Made by a program: the position numbers and the translations under genes. The notes beneath the pieces were generated by a model, which saw nothing but the letters and a program-made list of their open reading frames with translations, made no database searches and was not told where the DNA came from. Positions 25,993 to 38,953 of a stretch of 64,000 nucleotides of DNA are shown piece after piece (within the stretch, counting starts at the first letter, position 1; every line of letters begins with the position of its first letter). Source of the DNA: Prosopocoilus inquinatus. Lineage: Eukaryota; Arthropoda; Insecta; Coleoptera; Lucanidae. Location: positions 558,001-622,000 of the forward strand of contig JAYKNF010000022.1 of assembly GCA_036172665.1 (NCBI GenBank), in the 5' to 3' direction.

Positions 25993-26579
25993 CTGCGTCC
26001 AAAAACTTTGTATCTCACATCAGAGTTACTGGAGTCCATCCAAACGTAAAATAACATGATAGATGAGTAAGGATCGATTAGATACATCACAGGAACATAG
26101 CTAATGCGTGTTGTTTCGTTTTAAACTATTTCCAGCTTCTGCTGCGTCCGAAAACGTCGTATCTAACATCAGAGTTACTGGTGTCCATCGAAACGACAAA
26201 TAACATGATAGATAAGTAAGGATCGATTAGATACATCACAGGAACAACGCTAATACGTGTTGTTTCGTTTAAAACTATTTCCAGCTCCTGCTACGTCCAA
26301 AAACTTTGTATCTCACATCAGAGTTACTGGAGTCCATCCAAACGTAAAATAACATGATAGATGAGTAAGGATCGATTAGATACATCACAGGAACAACGCT
26401 AATGCGTGTTGTTTCGTTTAAAACTATTTCCAGCTTCTGCTGCGTCCGAAAATTTCGTATCTCACATCAAAGTTACTGGAGTCCATCCAAACTTCAAATA
26501 ACATGTTAGATAAGTAAGGATCGTTTAGATACATCACAGGAACAACGCTAATACGTGTTGTTTCGTTTAAAACTATTTC

Positions 26580-27660
26580 CAGCTGCTGCTGCTTCCGAAA
26601 ATTTCGTATCTCACATTAGAGTTACTGGAGTCCATCGAAACGTCAAATAACATAGTAGCTAAGAAAGGATCGATTAGATATATCACAGGAACAACGCTAA
26701 TACGTGTTGTTTCGTTCAAAACTATTTCCTGCTTCTGCTGCGTCCAAAAACTTTGTATCTCACATCAGAGTTACTGGAGTCCATCCAAACGTAAAATAAC
26801 ACGATAGATGAGTAAGGATCGATTAGATACATCACAGGAACATCGCTAATGCGTGTTGTTTCGTTTAAAACTATTTCCAGCTTCTGCTGCGTCCGAAAAC
26901 GTCGTATCTCACATCAAAGTTACTGGAGTCCATCCAAACGTCAAATAACATGTTAGATAAGTAAGGATCGTTTAGATACATCACAGGAACAACGCTAATA
27001 GGTGTTGTTTCGTTCAAAACTATTTCCAGCTGCTGCTGCGTCCGAAAACGTCGTATCTCACATCAGAATTACTGGAGTCCATCCATACGTCAAATAACAT
27101 GTTAGATAAGTAGGGATCGTTTAGATACATCACAGGAACAACGCTAATACATGTTGTTTCGTTCAAAACTATTTCCAGCTTCTGCTGCATCCTAGAACTT
27201 TGTATCTCACATCAGAGTTACTGGAGTCCGTCCAAACGTCAAATAACATGATAGATGAGTAAGGATCGATTAGATACATCACAGGAACAACGCTAATATG
27301 TGTTGTTTCGTTTAAAACTATTTCCAGCTGCTGCTGCTTCCGAAAATTTCGTATCTCACATTAGAGTTACTGGAGTCCATCGAAACGTCAAATAACATAG
27401 TAGCTAAGAAAGGATCGATTAGATATATCACAGGAACAACGCTAATACGTGTTGTTTCGTTCAAAACTATTTCCTGCTTCTGCTGCGTCCAAAAACTTTG
27501 TATCTCACATCAGAGTTACTGGAGTCCATCCAAACGTAAAATAACACGATAGATGAGTAAGGATCGATTAGATACATCACAGGAACATCGCTAATGCGTG
27601 TTGTTTCGTTTAAAACTATTTCCAGCTTCTGCTGCGTCCGAAAACGTCGTATCTCACATA
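26580..27660. repeat. 5-mer tandem duplication (745 bp unit)
   Basis: The monomer starting CAGCTGCTGCTGCTTCC at 26,580 recurs at 27,325 (745 bp). The next monomers follow in the same order, with AAGAAAGG, ATATATCAC and TTTCCTGCTTC. The match ends near 27,660, where CACATAAGAG replaces CACATCAAAG. The second copy covers little more than two monomers of the five. Confidence 0.85.
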
Positions 27661-29165
27661 AGAGTTACTGGAGTCCATCGAAACGACAAATAACATGATA
27701 GATAAGTAAGGATCGATTAGATACAGCACAGGAACAACGCTAATACGTGTTGTTTCGTTCAAGACTATTTCCAGCTTCTGCTGCGTCCGAGAACTTTGTA
27801 TCTCACATCAGAGTTACTGGAGTCCGTCCAAACGTCAAATATATGAGTAAGGATATATATATACATGATAGATTAGATACATCACAGGAACAACGCTAAT
27901 ATGTGTTGTTTCGTTTAAAACTATTTCCAGCTGCTGCTGCGTCCGAAAATTTCGTATCTCACATTAGAGTTACTGGAGTCCATCGAAACGTCAAATAACA
28001 TAGTAGCTAAGTAAGGATCGATTAGATACATCACAGGAACAACGCTAATACGTGTTGTTTCGTTCAAAACTATTTCCAGCTTCCGCTGCGTCCGAGAACT
28101 TTGTATCTCACATCAGAGATACTGGGGTTCATTCAAACGTCAAATAACATGATAGATGAGTAAGGATCGATTAGGAACATCACAGGAACAACGCTAATAC
28201 GTGTTGTTTCGTTTAAGACTATTTCCAGCTTCTGCTGTGTCCGAAAACGTCGTATCTCACATCAAAGTTACTGGAGTCCATCCAAACGTCAAATAACATG
28301 CTAGATAAGTAAGGATCGTTTAGATACATCACAGGAACAACGCTAATACGTGTTGTTTCGTTCAAAACTGTTTCCAGCTTCTGCTGCGTCCGATAACTTT
28401 TTATCTCACATCAGAGTTACTGGAGTCCGTCCAAACGTCAGATAACATGATAGGTGAGTAAGGATCAATTAGACACATCACAGGAACAACGCTAATATGT
28501 GTTGTTTCGTTTAAAACTATTTCCAGCTGCTGCTGCGTCCGAAAACGTCGTATCTCACATCAGACTTAATGGAGTCCATCCAAACGTCAAATAACATGTT
28601 AGATAAGTAAGGATCGTTTAGATACATCACAGGAACAACGCTAATACGTGTTGTTTCGTTCAAAACTATTTCCAGCTTCTGCTGCGTCCTAGAACTTTGT
28701 ATCTCACATCAGAGTTACTGGAGTCCGTCCAAACGTCAAATAACATGATAGATGAGTAAGGATCGATTAGATACAACACAGGAACAACGCTAATATGTGT
28801 TGTTTCGTTTAAAACTATTTCCAGCTGCTGCTGCGTCCGAAAATTTCGTATCTCACATTAGAGTTACTGGAGTCCATCGAAACGACAAATAACATAGTAG
28901 CTAAGTAAGGATCGATTAGATACATCACAGGAACAACGCTAATAGGTGTTGATTCGTTCAAAACTATTTCCAGCTTCTGCTGCGTCCAAAAACTTTGTAT
29001 CTCACATCAGAGTTACTGGAGACCATCCAAACGTAAAATAACAAGATAGATGAGTAAGGATCGATTAGATACATCACAGGAACATCGCTAATGCGTGTTG
29101 TTTCGTTTAAAACTATTTCCATCTTCTGCTGCGTCCGAAAACGTCGTATCTCACATCATAGTTAC
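26890..29165. repeat. Long-range paralogous block, copy 1 of 3
   Basis: This segment matches 39,115-41,390 at a constant offset of 12,225 bp (82 monomers plus 7), and through it the region from 54,318. It includes the 156-bp rearranged monomer, the CTTCCGCTGCG monomer with GATACTGGGG, the TTTAAGACTATT and CTGTGTCC monomer, and GATAACTTTTTATC. Similarity stops near 29,165, where TACTAGAGTACATCG replaces TACTGGAGTCCATCG and an extra 148-bp monomer is present. Confidence 0.87.
27772..27927. repeat. 156-bp rearranged monomer, copy 1
   Basis: At 27,841-27,880, 40 bases replace the usual 33. The normal order after CAAAT is AACATGATAG, then ATGAGTAAGGAT, then CGATTAGATAC. Here ATGAGTAAGGAT comes first, a short TA run follows, then ACATGATAG and ATTAGATAC. 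This is a local segment swap with a TA stutter, giving +7 bp. Copies occur at 39,997 and 55,200. Confidence 0.93.
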
Positions 29166-29268
29166 TAGAGTACATCGAAACGTCAAATAACATGATAGAT
29201 GAGTAAGGATCGATTAGATACATCACAGGAACAACGCTAATGCGTGTTGTTTCATTTAAAACTATTTC

Positions 29269-29416
29269 CAGCTTCTGTTGCGTCCGAAAATTTCGTACCT
29301 CACCTCAGAGTTACTGGAGTCCATGAAATGTCAAATAACATAGTAGATAAGTAAGGATCGATTAGATACATGACACAAACAACGCTAATACGTGTTGTTT
29401 CGTTTAAAACTATTTC
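29269..29416. repeat. 148-bp divergent monomer, copy 1
   Basis: This monomer carries a set of linked changes: CTTCTGTTGCG, GTACCTCACCTC, CCATGAAATGTC (one base short) and CATGACACAAAC. It is among the most divergent kinds in the array and recurs at 30,311, 43,580, 46,559, 50,880 and 58,634. Confidence 0.92.
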
Positions 29417-30310
29417 CAGCTTCAGCTGCGTCCGAGAACTTCGTATCTCACTTCAGAGTTACTGGAGTCCAGCCAAACGTCAAATAACGAGATAGATGAG
29501 TAAGGATCGATTAGATACATCACAGGAACAACGCTAATACGTGTTGTTTCGTTTAAAACTATTTCCAGTTTCTGCTGCGTCCGAAAACGTCGTCTGTCAC
29601 ATCAGAGTTACTGGAGTCCATCGAAACGACAAATAACATAGTAGCTAAGTAAGGATCGATTAGATACATCACAGGAACAACGCTAATACGTGTTGTTTTG
29701 TTCAAAACTATTTCCAGCTTCTGCTGCGTCCAAAAACTTTGTATCTCACATCAGAGTTACTGGAGTCCATCCAAACGTAAAATAACATGATAGATGAGTA
29801 AGGATCGATTAGATACATCACAGGAACATCGCTAATACGTGTTGTTTCGTTTAAAACTATTTCCAGCTCCTGCTGCGTCCAAAAACTTTGTATCTCACAT
29901 CAGACTTACTGGAGTTCATCCAAACGTCAAATAACATGTTAGATAAGTAAGGATCGTTTAGATACATCACAGGAACAACGCTAATACGTGTTGTTTCGTT
30001 CAAAACTATTTCCAGCTACTGCTGCGTCCGAGAACTTTGTATCTCACATCAGAGTTACTGGTGTCCATCCAAACGTCAAATAACATGATAGATGAGTAAG
30101 GATCGATTAGATACATCACAGGAACAACGCTAATACGTGTTGTTTCGTTTAAAACTATTTCCAGCTCCTGCTGCGTCCAAAAACTTCGTATCTCACATCA
30201 GAGTTCCTAGAGTACATCGAAACGTCAAATAACATGATAGATGAGTAAGGATCGATTAGATACATCACAGGAACAACGCTAATGCGTGTTGTTTCATTTA
30301 AAACTATTTC

Positions 30311-30458
30311 CAGCTTCTGTTGCGTCCGAAAATTTCGTACCTCACCTCAGAGTTACTGGAGTCCATGAAATGTCAAATAACATAGTAGATAAGTAAGGAT
30401 CGATTAGATACATGACACAAACAACGCTAATACGTGTTGTTTCGTTCAAAACTATTTC
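30311..30458. repeat. 148-bp divergent monomer, copy 2
   Basis: It has the same linked changes as at 29,269, seven monomers downstream (1,042 bp). It immediately precedes the start of the 28-mer higher-order repeat. Confidence 0.92.
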
Positions 30459-31799
30459 CAGCTTCTGCTGCGTCCGAGAACTTTTTATCTCACATCAGAG
30501 ATACTGGAGTCCATCCAAACTTCAAATAACATGATAGATGAGTAAGGATCGATTAGATACATCACAGGAACAACGCTAATACGTGTTGTTTCGTTTAAAA
30601 CTATTTCCAGCTTCTGCTGCGTCCGAAAATTTCGTATCTCACATCAAAGTTACTGGAGTCCATCGAAACGTCAAATAACATAGTAGATAAGTAAGGATCG
30701 ATTAGATACATCACAGGAACAACGCTAATACTTGTTGTTTCGTTCAAAACTTTTTCCAGCTTCTGCTGCGTCCTAGAACTTTGTATCTCACATCACAGTT
30801 ACTGGAGTCCGTCCAAACGTCAAATAACATGATAGATGAGTAAGGATCGATTAGATACATCACAGGAACAACGCTAATATGTGTTGTTTCGTTTAAAACT
30901 ATTTCCAGCTGCTGCTGCGTCCGAAAATTTCGTATCTCATATTAGAGTTACTGGAGTCCATCGAAAAGTCAAATAACATAGTAGCTAAGTAAGGATCGAT
31001 TAGATACATCACAGGAACAACGCTAATGCGTGTTGTTTCATTTAAAACTATTTCCAGCTTCTGCTGCGTCCGAAAATTTCGTATCTCACATCAAAGTTAC
31101 TGGAGTCCATCCAAACGTCAAATAACATGATAGATGAGTAAGGATCGATTAGATACATCACAGGAACAACGCTAATACGTGTTGTTTCGTTTAAAACTAT
31201 TTCCAGTTTCTGCTGCGTCCGAAAACGTCGTATCTCACATCAAAGTTACTGGAGTCCATCCAAACGTCAAATAACATGTTAGATAAGTAAGGATCGTTTA
31301 GATACATCACAGGAACAACGCTAATAGGTGTTGTTTCGTTTAAAACTATTTCCAGCTGCTGCTGCGTCCGAAAACGTCGTACCTCACATCAGAATTACTG
31401 GAGTCCATCCATACGTCAAATAACATGTTAGATAAGTAAGGATCGTTTAGATACATCACAGGAACAACGCTAATACGTGTTGTTTCGTTTAAAACTATTT
31501 CCAGCTTCTGCTGCGTCCGAAAATTTCGTATCTCACATCATAGTTAATGGAGTCCATCGAAACGTCAAATAACATAGCAGATAAGTAAGGATCGAATAGA
31601 TACATCACAGGAACAACGCTAATGCGTGTTGTTTCGTTTAAAACTATTTCCAGATTCTGCTGCGTCCGAAAATTTCGTATCTCACATCATAGTTAATGGA
31701 GTCCATCGAAACGTCAAATAACATGATAGATGAGTAAGGATCGATAAGATACATCACAGGAACAACGCTAATGCGTGTTGTTTCATTTAAAACTATTTG

Positions 31800-31949
31800 C
31801 AGCTTCTGCTGCGTCCGATAAACTTTGTATCTCACATCAGAGTTACTGGAGTCCATCCAAACGTCAAATAACATGATAGATGAGTAAGGATCGATTAGAT
31901 ACATCACAGGAACAACGCTAATACGTGTTGTTTCGTTTAAAACTATTTC
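31800..31949. repeat. 150-bp monomer with GATAAAC insertion, 28-mer copy 1
   Basis: This is the extra-base monomer carried in the 28-mer unit. It opens an 87-codon minus-strand frame at 31,644-31,907 whose peptide is the same as at 1,931-2,194 and 35,817-36,080. The identity reflects array homogenisation and need not imply selection. Confidence 0.92.
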
Positions 31950-33886
31950 CAGCTCCTGCTGAGCCCAAAAACTTCGTATCTCACATCAGAATTACTAGAG
32001 TCCATCGAAACGTCAAATAACATGATAGATGAGTAAGGATCGATTAGATACATCACAGGAACAACGCTAATGCGTGTTGTTTCGTTTAAAACTATTTCCA
32101 GCTTCTGCTGCGTCCGAAAATTTCGTATCTCACATCAGAGTTACTGGAGTCCATCGAAACGTCAAATAACATAGTAGATAAGTAAGGATCGATTAGATAC
32201 ATCACAGGAACAACGCTAATGCGTGTTGTTTCGTTTAAAACTATTTCCAGCTCCTGCTGCGTCCAAAAACTTTGTATCTCACATCAGAGTTACTGGAGTC
32301 CATCCAAACGTAGAATAACATGATAGATGAGTAAGGTTCGATTAGATACATCACAGGAACATAGCTAATGTGTGTTGTTTCGTTTTAAACTATTTCCAGC
32401 TTCTGCTGCGTCCAAAAACTTCGTATCTCACATCAGAATTACTAGAGTCCATCGAAACGTCAAATAACATGATAGATGAGTAAGGATCGATTAGATACAT
32501 CACAGGAACAACGCTAATGCGTGTTGTTTCGTTTAAAACTATTTCCAGCTTCTGCTGCGTCCGAAAATTTCGTATCTCACTTCAGAGTTACTGGAGTCCA
32601 TCGAAACGTCAAATAACATAGTAGATAAGTAAGGATCGATTAGATACATCACAGGAACAACGCTAATACGTGTTGTTTCGTTCAAAACTATTTCCAGCTT
32701 CTGCTGCGTCCGAGAACTTTGTATCTCACATCAGAGTTACTTTAGTCCATTCAAACGTCAAATAACATGCTAGATAAGTAAGGATCTATTTGATACATCA
32801 CAGGAACAACGCTAATATGTGTTGTTTCGTTTAAAACTATTTCCAGCTCCTGCTGCGTCCAAAAACTTCGTATCTCACATCAGAGTTACTGGAGTCCATC
32901 GAAACGACAAATAACATGATAGATAAGTAAGGATCGATTAGATACAGCACAGGAACAACGCTAATGCGTGTTGTTTCATTTAAAACTATTTCCAGCTTCT
33001 GCTGCGTCCGAAAATTTCGTATCTCACATCAAAGTTACTGGAGTCCATCCAAACGTCAAATAACATGATAGATGAGTAAGGATCGATTAGATACATCACA
33101 GGAACAACGCTAATACGTGTTGTTTCGTTTAAAACTATTTCCAGTTTCTGCTGCGTCCGAAAACGTCGTATCTCACATCAAAGTTACTGGAGTCCATCGA
33201 AACGACAAATAACATAGTAGCTAAGTAAGGATCGATTAGATACATCACAGGAACAACGCTAATACGTGTTGTTTTGTTCAAAACTATTTCCAGCTTCTGC
33301 TGCGTCCAAAAACTTTGTATCTCACATCAGAGTTACTGGAGTCCATCCAAACGTAAAATAACATGATAGATGAGTAAGGATCGATTAGATACATCACAGG
33401 AACATCGCTAATACGTGTTGTTTCGTTTAAAACTATTTCCAGCTCCTGCTGCGTCCAAAAACTTTGTATCTCACATCAGACTTACTGGAGTCCATCCAAA
33501 CGTCAAATAACATGTTAGATAAGTAAGGATCGTTTAGATACATCACAGGAACAACGCTAATACGTGTTGTTTCGTTCAAAACTGTTTCCAGCTACTGCTG
33601 CGTCCGAGAACTTTGTATCTCACATCAGAGTTACTGGAGTCCATCCAAACGTCAAATAACATGATAGATGAGTAAGGATCGATTAGATACATCACGGGAA
33701 CAACGCTAATACGTGTTGTTTCGTTTAAAACTATTTCCAGCTCCTGCTGCGTCCAAAAACTTCGTATCTCACATCAGAGTTCCTAGAGTACATCGAAACG
33801 TCAAATAACATGATAGATGAGTAAGGATCGATTAGATACATCACAGGAACAACGCTAATGCGTGTTGTTTCATTTAAAACTATTTC

Positions 33887-34184
33887 CAGCTTCTGTTGCG
33901 TCCGAAAATTTCGTACCTCACCTCAGAGTTACTGGAGTCCATCGAAACGTCAAATAACATAGTAGATAAGTAAGGATCGATTAGATACATCACAGGAACA
34001 ACGCTAATACGTGTTGTTTCGTTCAAAACTATTTCCAGCTTCTGCTGCGTCCGAGAACTTTGTATCTCACATCAGAGTTACTTTAGTCCATTCAAACGTC
34101 AAATAACATGTTAGATAAGTAAGGATCGTTTAGATACATCACAGGAACAACGCTAATACGTGTTGTTTCGTTCAAAACTGTTTC
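33887..34184. repeat. Two successive hybrid monomers
   Basis: The monomer at 33,887-34,035 has the 5' half of the 148-bp divergent type (CTTCTGTTGCG, GTACCTCACCTC) joined to an ordinary 3' half (CCATCGAAACG, CATCACAGG), and is 149 bp. The next, 34,036-34,184, joins the 5' half of the ACTTTAGTCCATTC type to a 3' half with GTTAGATAAG and GGATCGTTTAG, which belongs to the second set. Both are expected products of exchange within monomers. Confidence 0.85.
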
Positions 34185-35972
34185 CAGCTACTGCTGCGTC
34201 CGAGAACTTTGTATCTCACATCAGAGTTACTGGAGTCCATCCAAACGTCAAATAACATGATAGATGAGTAAGGATCGATTAGATACATCACAGGAACAAC
34301 GCTAATACGTGTTGTTTCGTTTAAAACTATTTCCAGCTCCTGCTGCGTCCAAAAACTTCGTATCTCACATCAGAGTTCCTAGAGTACATCGAAACGTCAA
34401 ATAACATGATAGATGAGTAAGGATCGATTAGATACATCACAGGAACAACGCTAATGCGTGTTGTTTCATTTAAAACTATTTCCAGCTCCTGCTGCGTCCA
34501 AAAACTTTGTATCTCACATCAGACTTACTGGAGTCCATCCAAACGTCAAATAACATGTTAGATAAGTAAGGATCGTTTAGATACATCACAGGAACAACGC
34601 TAATACGTGTTGTTTCGTTCAAAACTATTTCCAGCTTCTGCTGCGTCCGAGAACTTTTTATCTCACATCAGAGATACTGGAGTCCATCCAAACTTCAAAT
34701 AACATGATAGATGAGTAAGGATCGATTAGATACATCACAGGAACAACGCTAATACGTGTTGTTTCGTTTAAAACTATTTCCAGCTTCTGCTGCGTCCGAA
34801 AATTTCGTATCTCACATCAAAGTTACTGGAGTCCATCGAAACGTCAAATAACATAGTAGATAAGTAAGGATCGATTAGATACATCACAGGAACAACGCTA
34901 ATACTTGTTGTTTCGTTCAAAACTTTTTCCAGCTTCTGCTGCGTCCTAGAACTTTGTATCTCACATCACAGTTACTGGAGTCCGTCCAAACGTCAAATAA
35001 CATGATAGATGAGTAAGGATCGATTAGATACATCACAGGAACAACGCTAATATGTGTTGTTTCGTTTAAAACTATTTCCAGCTGCTGCTGCGTCCGAAAA
35101 TTTCGTATCTCACATTAGAGTTACTGGAGTCCATCGAAAAGTCAAATAACATAGTAGCTAAGTAAGGATCGATTAGATACATCACAGGAACAACGCTAAT
35201 GCGTGTTGTTTCATTTAAAACTATTTCCAGCTTCTGCAGCGTCCGAAAATTTCGTATCTCACATCAAAGTTACTGGAGTCCATCCAAACGTCAAATAACA
35301 TGATAGATGAGTAAGGATCGATTAGATACATCACAGGAACAACGCTAATACGTGTTGCTTCGTTTAAAACTATTTCCAGTTTCTGCTGCGTCCGAAAACG
35401 TCGTATCTCACATCAAAGTTACTGGAGTCCATCCAAACGTCAAATAACATGTTAGATAAGTAAGGATCGTTTAGATACATCACAGGAACAACGCTAATAG
35501 GTGTTGTTTCGTTTAAAACTATTTCCAGCTGCTGCTGCGTCCGAAAACGTCGTACCTCACATCAGAATTACTGGAGTCCATCCATACGTCAAATAACATG
35601 TTAGATAAGTAAGGATCGTTTAGATACATCACAGGAACAACGCTAATACGTGTTGTTTCGTTTAAAACTATTTCCAGCTTCTGCTGCGTCCGAAAATTTC
35701 GTATCTCACATCATAGTTAATGGAGTCCATCGAAACGTCAAATAACATAGCAGATAAGTAAGGATCGAATAGATACATCACAGGAACAACGCTAATGCGT
35801 GTTGTTTCGTTTAAAACTATTTCCAGATTCTGCTGCGTCCGAAAATTTCGTATCTCACATCATAGTTAATGGAGTCCATCGAAACGTCAAATAACATGAT
35901 AGATGAGTAAGGATCGATAAGATACATCACAGGAACAACGCTAATGCGTGTTGTTTCATTTAAAACTATTTG

Positions 35973-36122
35973 CAGCTTCTGCTGCGTCCGATAAACTTTG
36001 TATCTCACATCAGAGTTACTGGAGTCCATCCAAACGTCAAATAACATGATAGATGAGTAAGGATCGATTAGATACATCACAGGAACAACGCTAATACGTG
36101 TTGTTTCGTTTAAAACTATTTC
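35973..36122. repeat. 150-bp monomer with GATAAAC insertion, 28-mer copy 2
   Basis: It is paralogous to 31,800-31,949 at +4,173 bp, with the same extra base. It opens the same 87-codon minus-strand frame at 35,817-36,080. Confidence 0.92.
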
Positions 36123-38059
36123 CAGCTCCTGCTGCGCCCAAAAACTTCGTATCTCACATCAGAATTACTAGAGTCCATCGAAACGTCAAATAACATGATA
36201 GATGAGTAAGGATCGATTAGATACATCACAGGAACAACGCTAATGCGTGTTGTTTCGTTTAAAACTATTTCCAGCTTCTGCTGCGTCCGAAAATTTCGTA
36301 TCTCACATCAGAGTTACTGGAGTCCATCGAAACGTCAAATAACATAGTAGATAAGTAAGGATCGATTAGATACATCACAGGAACAACGCTAATGCGTGTT
36401 GTTTCGTTTAAAACTATTTCCAGCTCCTGCTGCGTCCAAAAACTTTGTATCTCACATCAGAGTTACTGGAGTCCATCCAAACGTAGAATAACATGATAGA
36501 TGAGTAAGGTTCGATTAGATACATCACAGGAACATAGCTAATGTGTGTTGTTTCGTTTTAAACTATTTCCAGCTTCTGCTGCGTCCAAAAACTTCGTATC
36601 TCACATCAGAATTACTAGAGTCCATCGAAACGTCAAATAACATGATAGATGAGTAAGGATCGATTAGATACATCACAGGAACAACGCTAATGCGTGTTGT
36701 TTCGTTTAAAACTATTTCCAGCTTCTGCTGCGTCCGAAAATTTCGTATCTCACTTCAGAGTTACTGGAGTCCATCGAAACGTCAAATAACATAGTAGATA
36801 AGTAAGGATCGATTAGATACATCACAGGAACAACGCTAATACGTGTTGTTTCGTTCAAAACTATTTCCAGCTTCTGCTGCGTCCGAGAACTTTGTATCTC
36901 ACATCAGAGTTACTTTAGTCCATTCAAACGTCAAATAACATGCTAGATAAGTAAGGATCTATTTGATACATCACAGGAACAACGCTAATATGTGTTGTTT
37001 CGTTTAAAACTATTTCCAGCTCCTGCTGCGTCCAAAAACTTCGTATCTCACATCAGAGTTACTGGAGTCCATCGAAACGACAAATAACATGATAGATAAG
37101 TAAGGATCGATTAGATACAGCACAGGAACAACGCTAATGCGTGTTGTTTCATTTAAAACTATTTCCAGCTTCTGCTGCGTCCGAAAATTTCGTATCTCAC
37201 ATCAAAGTTACTGGAGTCCATCCAAACGTCAAATAACATGATAGATGAGTAAGGATCGATTAGATACATCACAGGAACAACGCTAATACGTGTTGTTTCG
37301 TTTAAAACTATTTCCAGTTTCTGCTGCGTCCGAAAACGTCGTATCTCACATCAAAGTTACTGGAGTCCATCGAAACGACAAATAACATAGTAGCTAAGTA
37401 AGGATCGATTAGATACATCACAGGAACAACGCTAATACGTGTTGTTTTGTTCAAAACTATTTCCAGCTTCTGCTGCGTCCAAAAACTTTGTATCTCACAT
37501 CAGAGTTACTGGAGTCCATCCAAACGTAAAATAACATGATAGATGAGTAAGGATCGATTAGATACATCACAGGAACATCGCTAATACGTGTTGTTTCGTT
37601 TAAAACTATTTCCAGCTCCTGCTGCGTCCAAAAACTTTGTATCTCACATCAGACTTACTGGAGTCCATCCAAACGTCAAATAACATGTTAGATAAGTAAG
37701 GATCGTTTAGATACATCACAGGAACAACGCTAATACGTGTTGTTTCGTTCAAAACTGTTTCCAGCTACTGCTGCGTCCGAGAACTTTGTATCTCACATCA
37801 GAGTTACTGGAGTCCATCCAAACGTCAAATAACATGATAGATGAGTAAGGATCGATTAGATACATCACAGGAACAACGCTAATACGTGTTGTTTCGTTTA
37901 AAACTATTTCCAGCTCCTGCTGCGTCCAAAAACTTCGTATCTCACATCAGAGTTCCTAGAGTACATCGAAACGTCAAATAACATGATAGATGAGTAAGGA
38001 TCGATTAGATACATCACAGGAACAACGCTAATGCGTGTTGTTTCATTTAAAACTATTTC

Positions 38060-38953
38060 CAGCTTCTGTTGCGTCCGAAAATTTCGTACCTCACCTCAGA
38101 GTTACTGGAGTCCATCGAAACGTCAAATAACATGATAGATAAGTAAGGATCGATTAGATACATCACAGGAACAACGCTAATGCGTGTTGTTTCGTTTAAA
38201 ACTATTTCCAGCTCCTGCTGCGTCCAAAAATTTTGTATCTCACATCAGAGTTACTGGAGTCCATCGAAACGTCAAATAACATAGTAGATAAGTAAGGATC
38301 GATTAGATACATCACAGGAACAACGCTAATGCGTGTTGTTTCGTTTAAAACTATTTCCAGCTCCTGCTGCGTCCAAAAATTTTGTATCTCACATCAGAGT
38401 TACTGGAGTCCATCCAAACGTAAAATAACATGATAGATGAGTAAGGATCGATTAGATACATCACAGGAACATAGCTAATGCGTGTTGTTTCGTTTTAAAC
38501 TATTTCCAGCTTCTGCTGCGTCCAAAAACTTCGTATCTCACATCAGAATTACTAGAGTCCATCGAAACGTCAAATAACATGATAGATGAGTAAGGATCGA
38601 TTAGATACATCACAGGAACAACGCTAATGCGTGTTGTTTCGTTTAAAACTATTTCCAGCTTCTGCTGCGTCCGAAAATTTCGTATCTCACTTCAGAGTTA
38701 CTGGAGTCCATCGAAACGTCAAATAACATAGTAGATAAGTAAGGATCGATTAGATACATCACAGGAACAACGCTAATACGTGTTGTTTCGTTCAAAACTA
38801 TTTCCAGCTTCTGCTGCGTCCGAGAACTTTGTATCTCACATCAGAGTTACTTTAGTCCATTCAAACGTCAAATAACATGTTAGATAAGTAAGGATCGTTT
38901 AGATACATCACAGGAACAACGCTAATACGTGTTGTTTCGTTTAAAACTATTTC
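38060..38953. repeat. Transition segment with hybrid monomers between 28-mer and second-set zone
   Basis: The monomer at 38,060-38,208 again joins the divergent CTTCTGTTGCG 5' half to an ordinary 3' half. Four monomers of first-set type follow, two of them sharing the uncommon AAAAATTTTG. The monomer at 38,805-38,953 is a hybrid of the ACTTTAGTCCATTC type with a GTTAGATAAG, GGATCGTTTAG 3' half, like that at 34,036. After it the second set takes over. Confidence 0.78.

Larger units (their letters stand above)
30459..38135. repeat. 28-mer higher-order repeat (4,173 bp), about 1.8 tandem copies
   Basis: Copy 1 starts at 30,459 and copy 2 at 34,632, offset 4,173 bp (28 x 149 plus one base from the 150-bp monomer). 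They match to about 33,962 and 38,135, roughly 3.5 kb each. Private differences seen by eye include CTGAGCCC vs CTGCGCCC (31,960/36,133), CATATTAG vs CACATTAG, CACGGGAAC vs CACAGGAAC (33,694), CTGCAGCG at 35,236 and GTTGCTTCG near 35,356. The unit mixes first-set and second-set monomers, unlike most other units. Confidence 0.92.

Noticed and set aside
27841..27880. Mobile element insertion with target duplication in the 156-bp monomer
   Set aside because: All bases except the TA run are explained by rearranged local satellite sequence, with no terminal repeats or foreign DNA.
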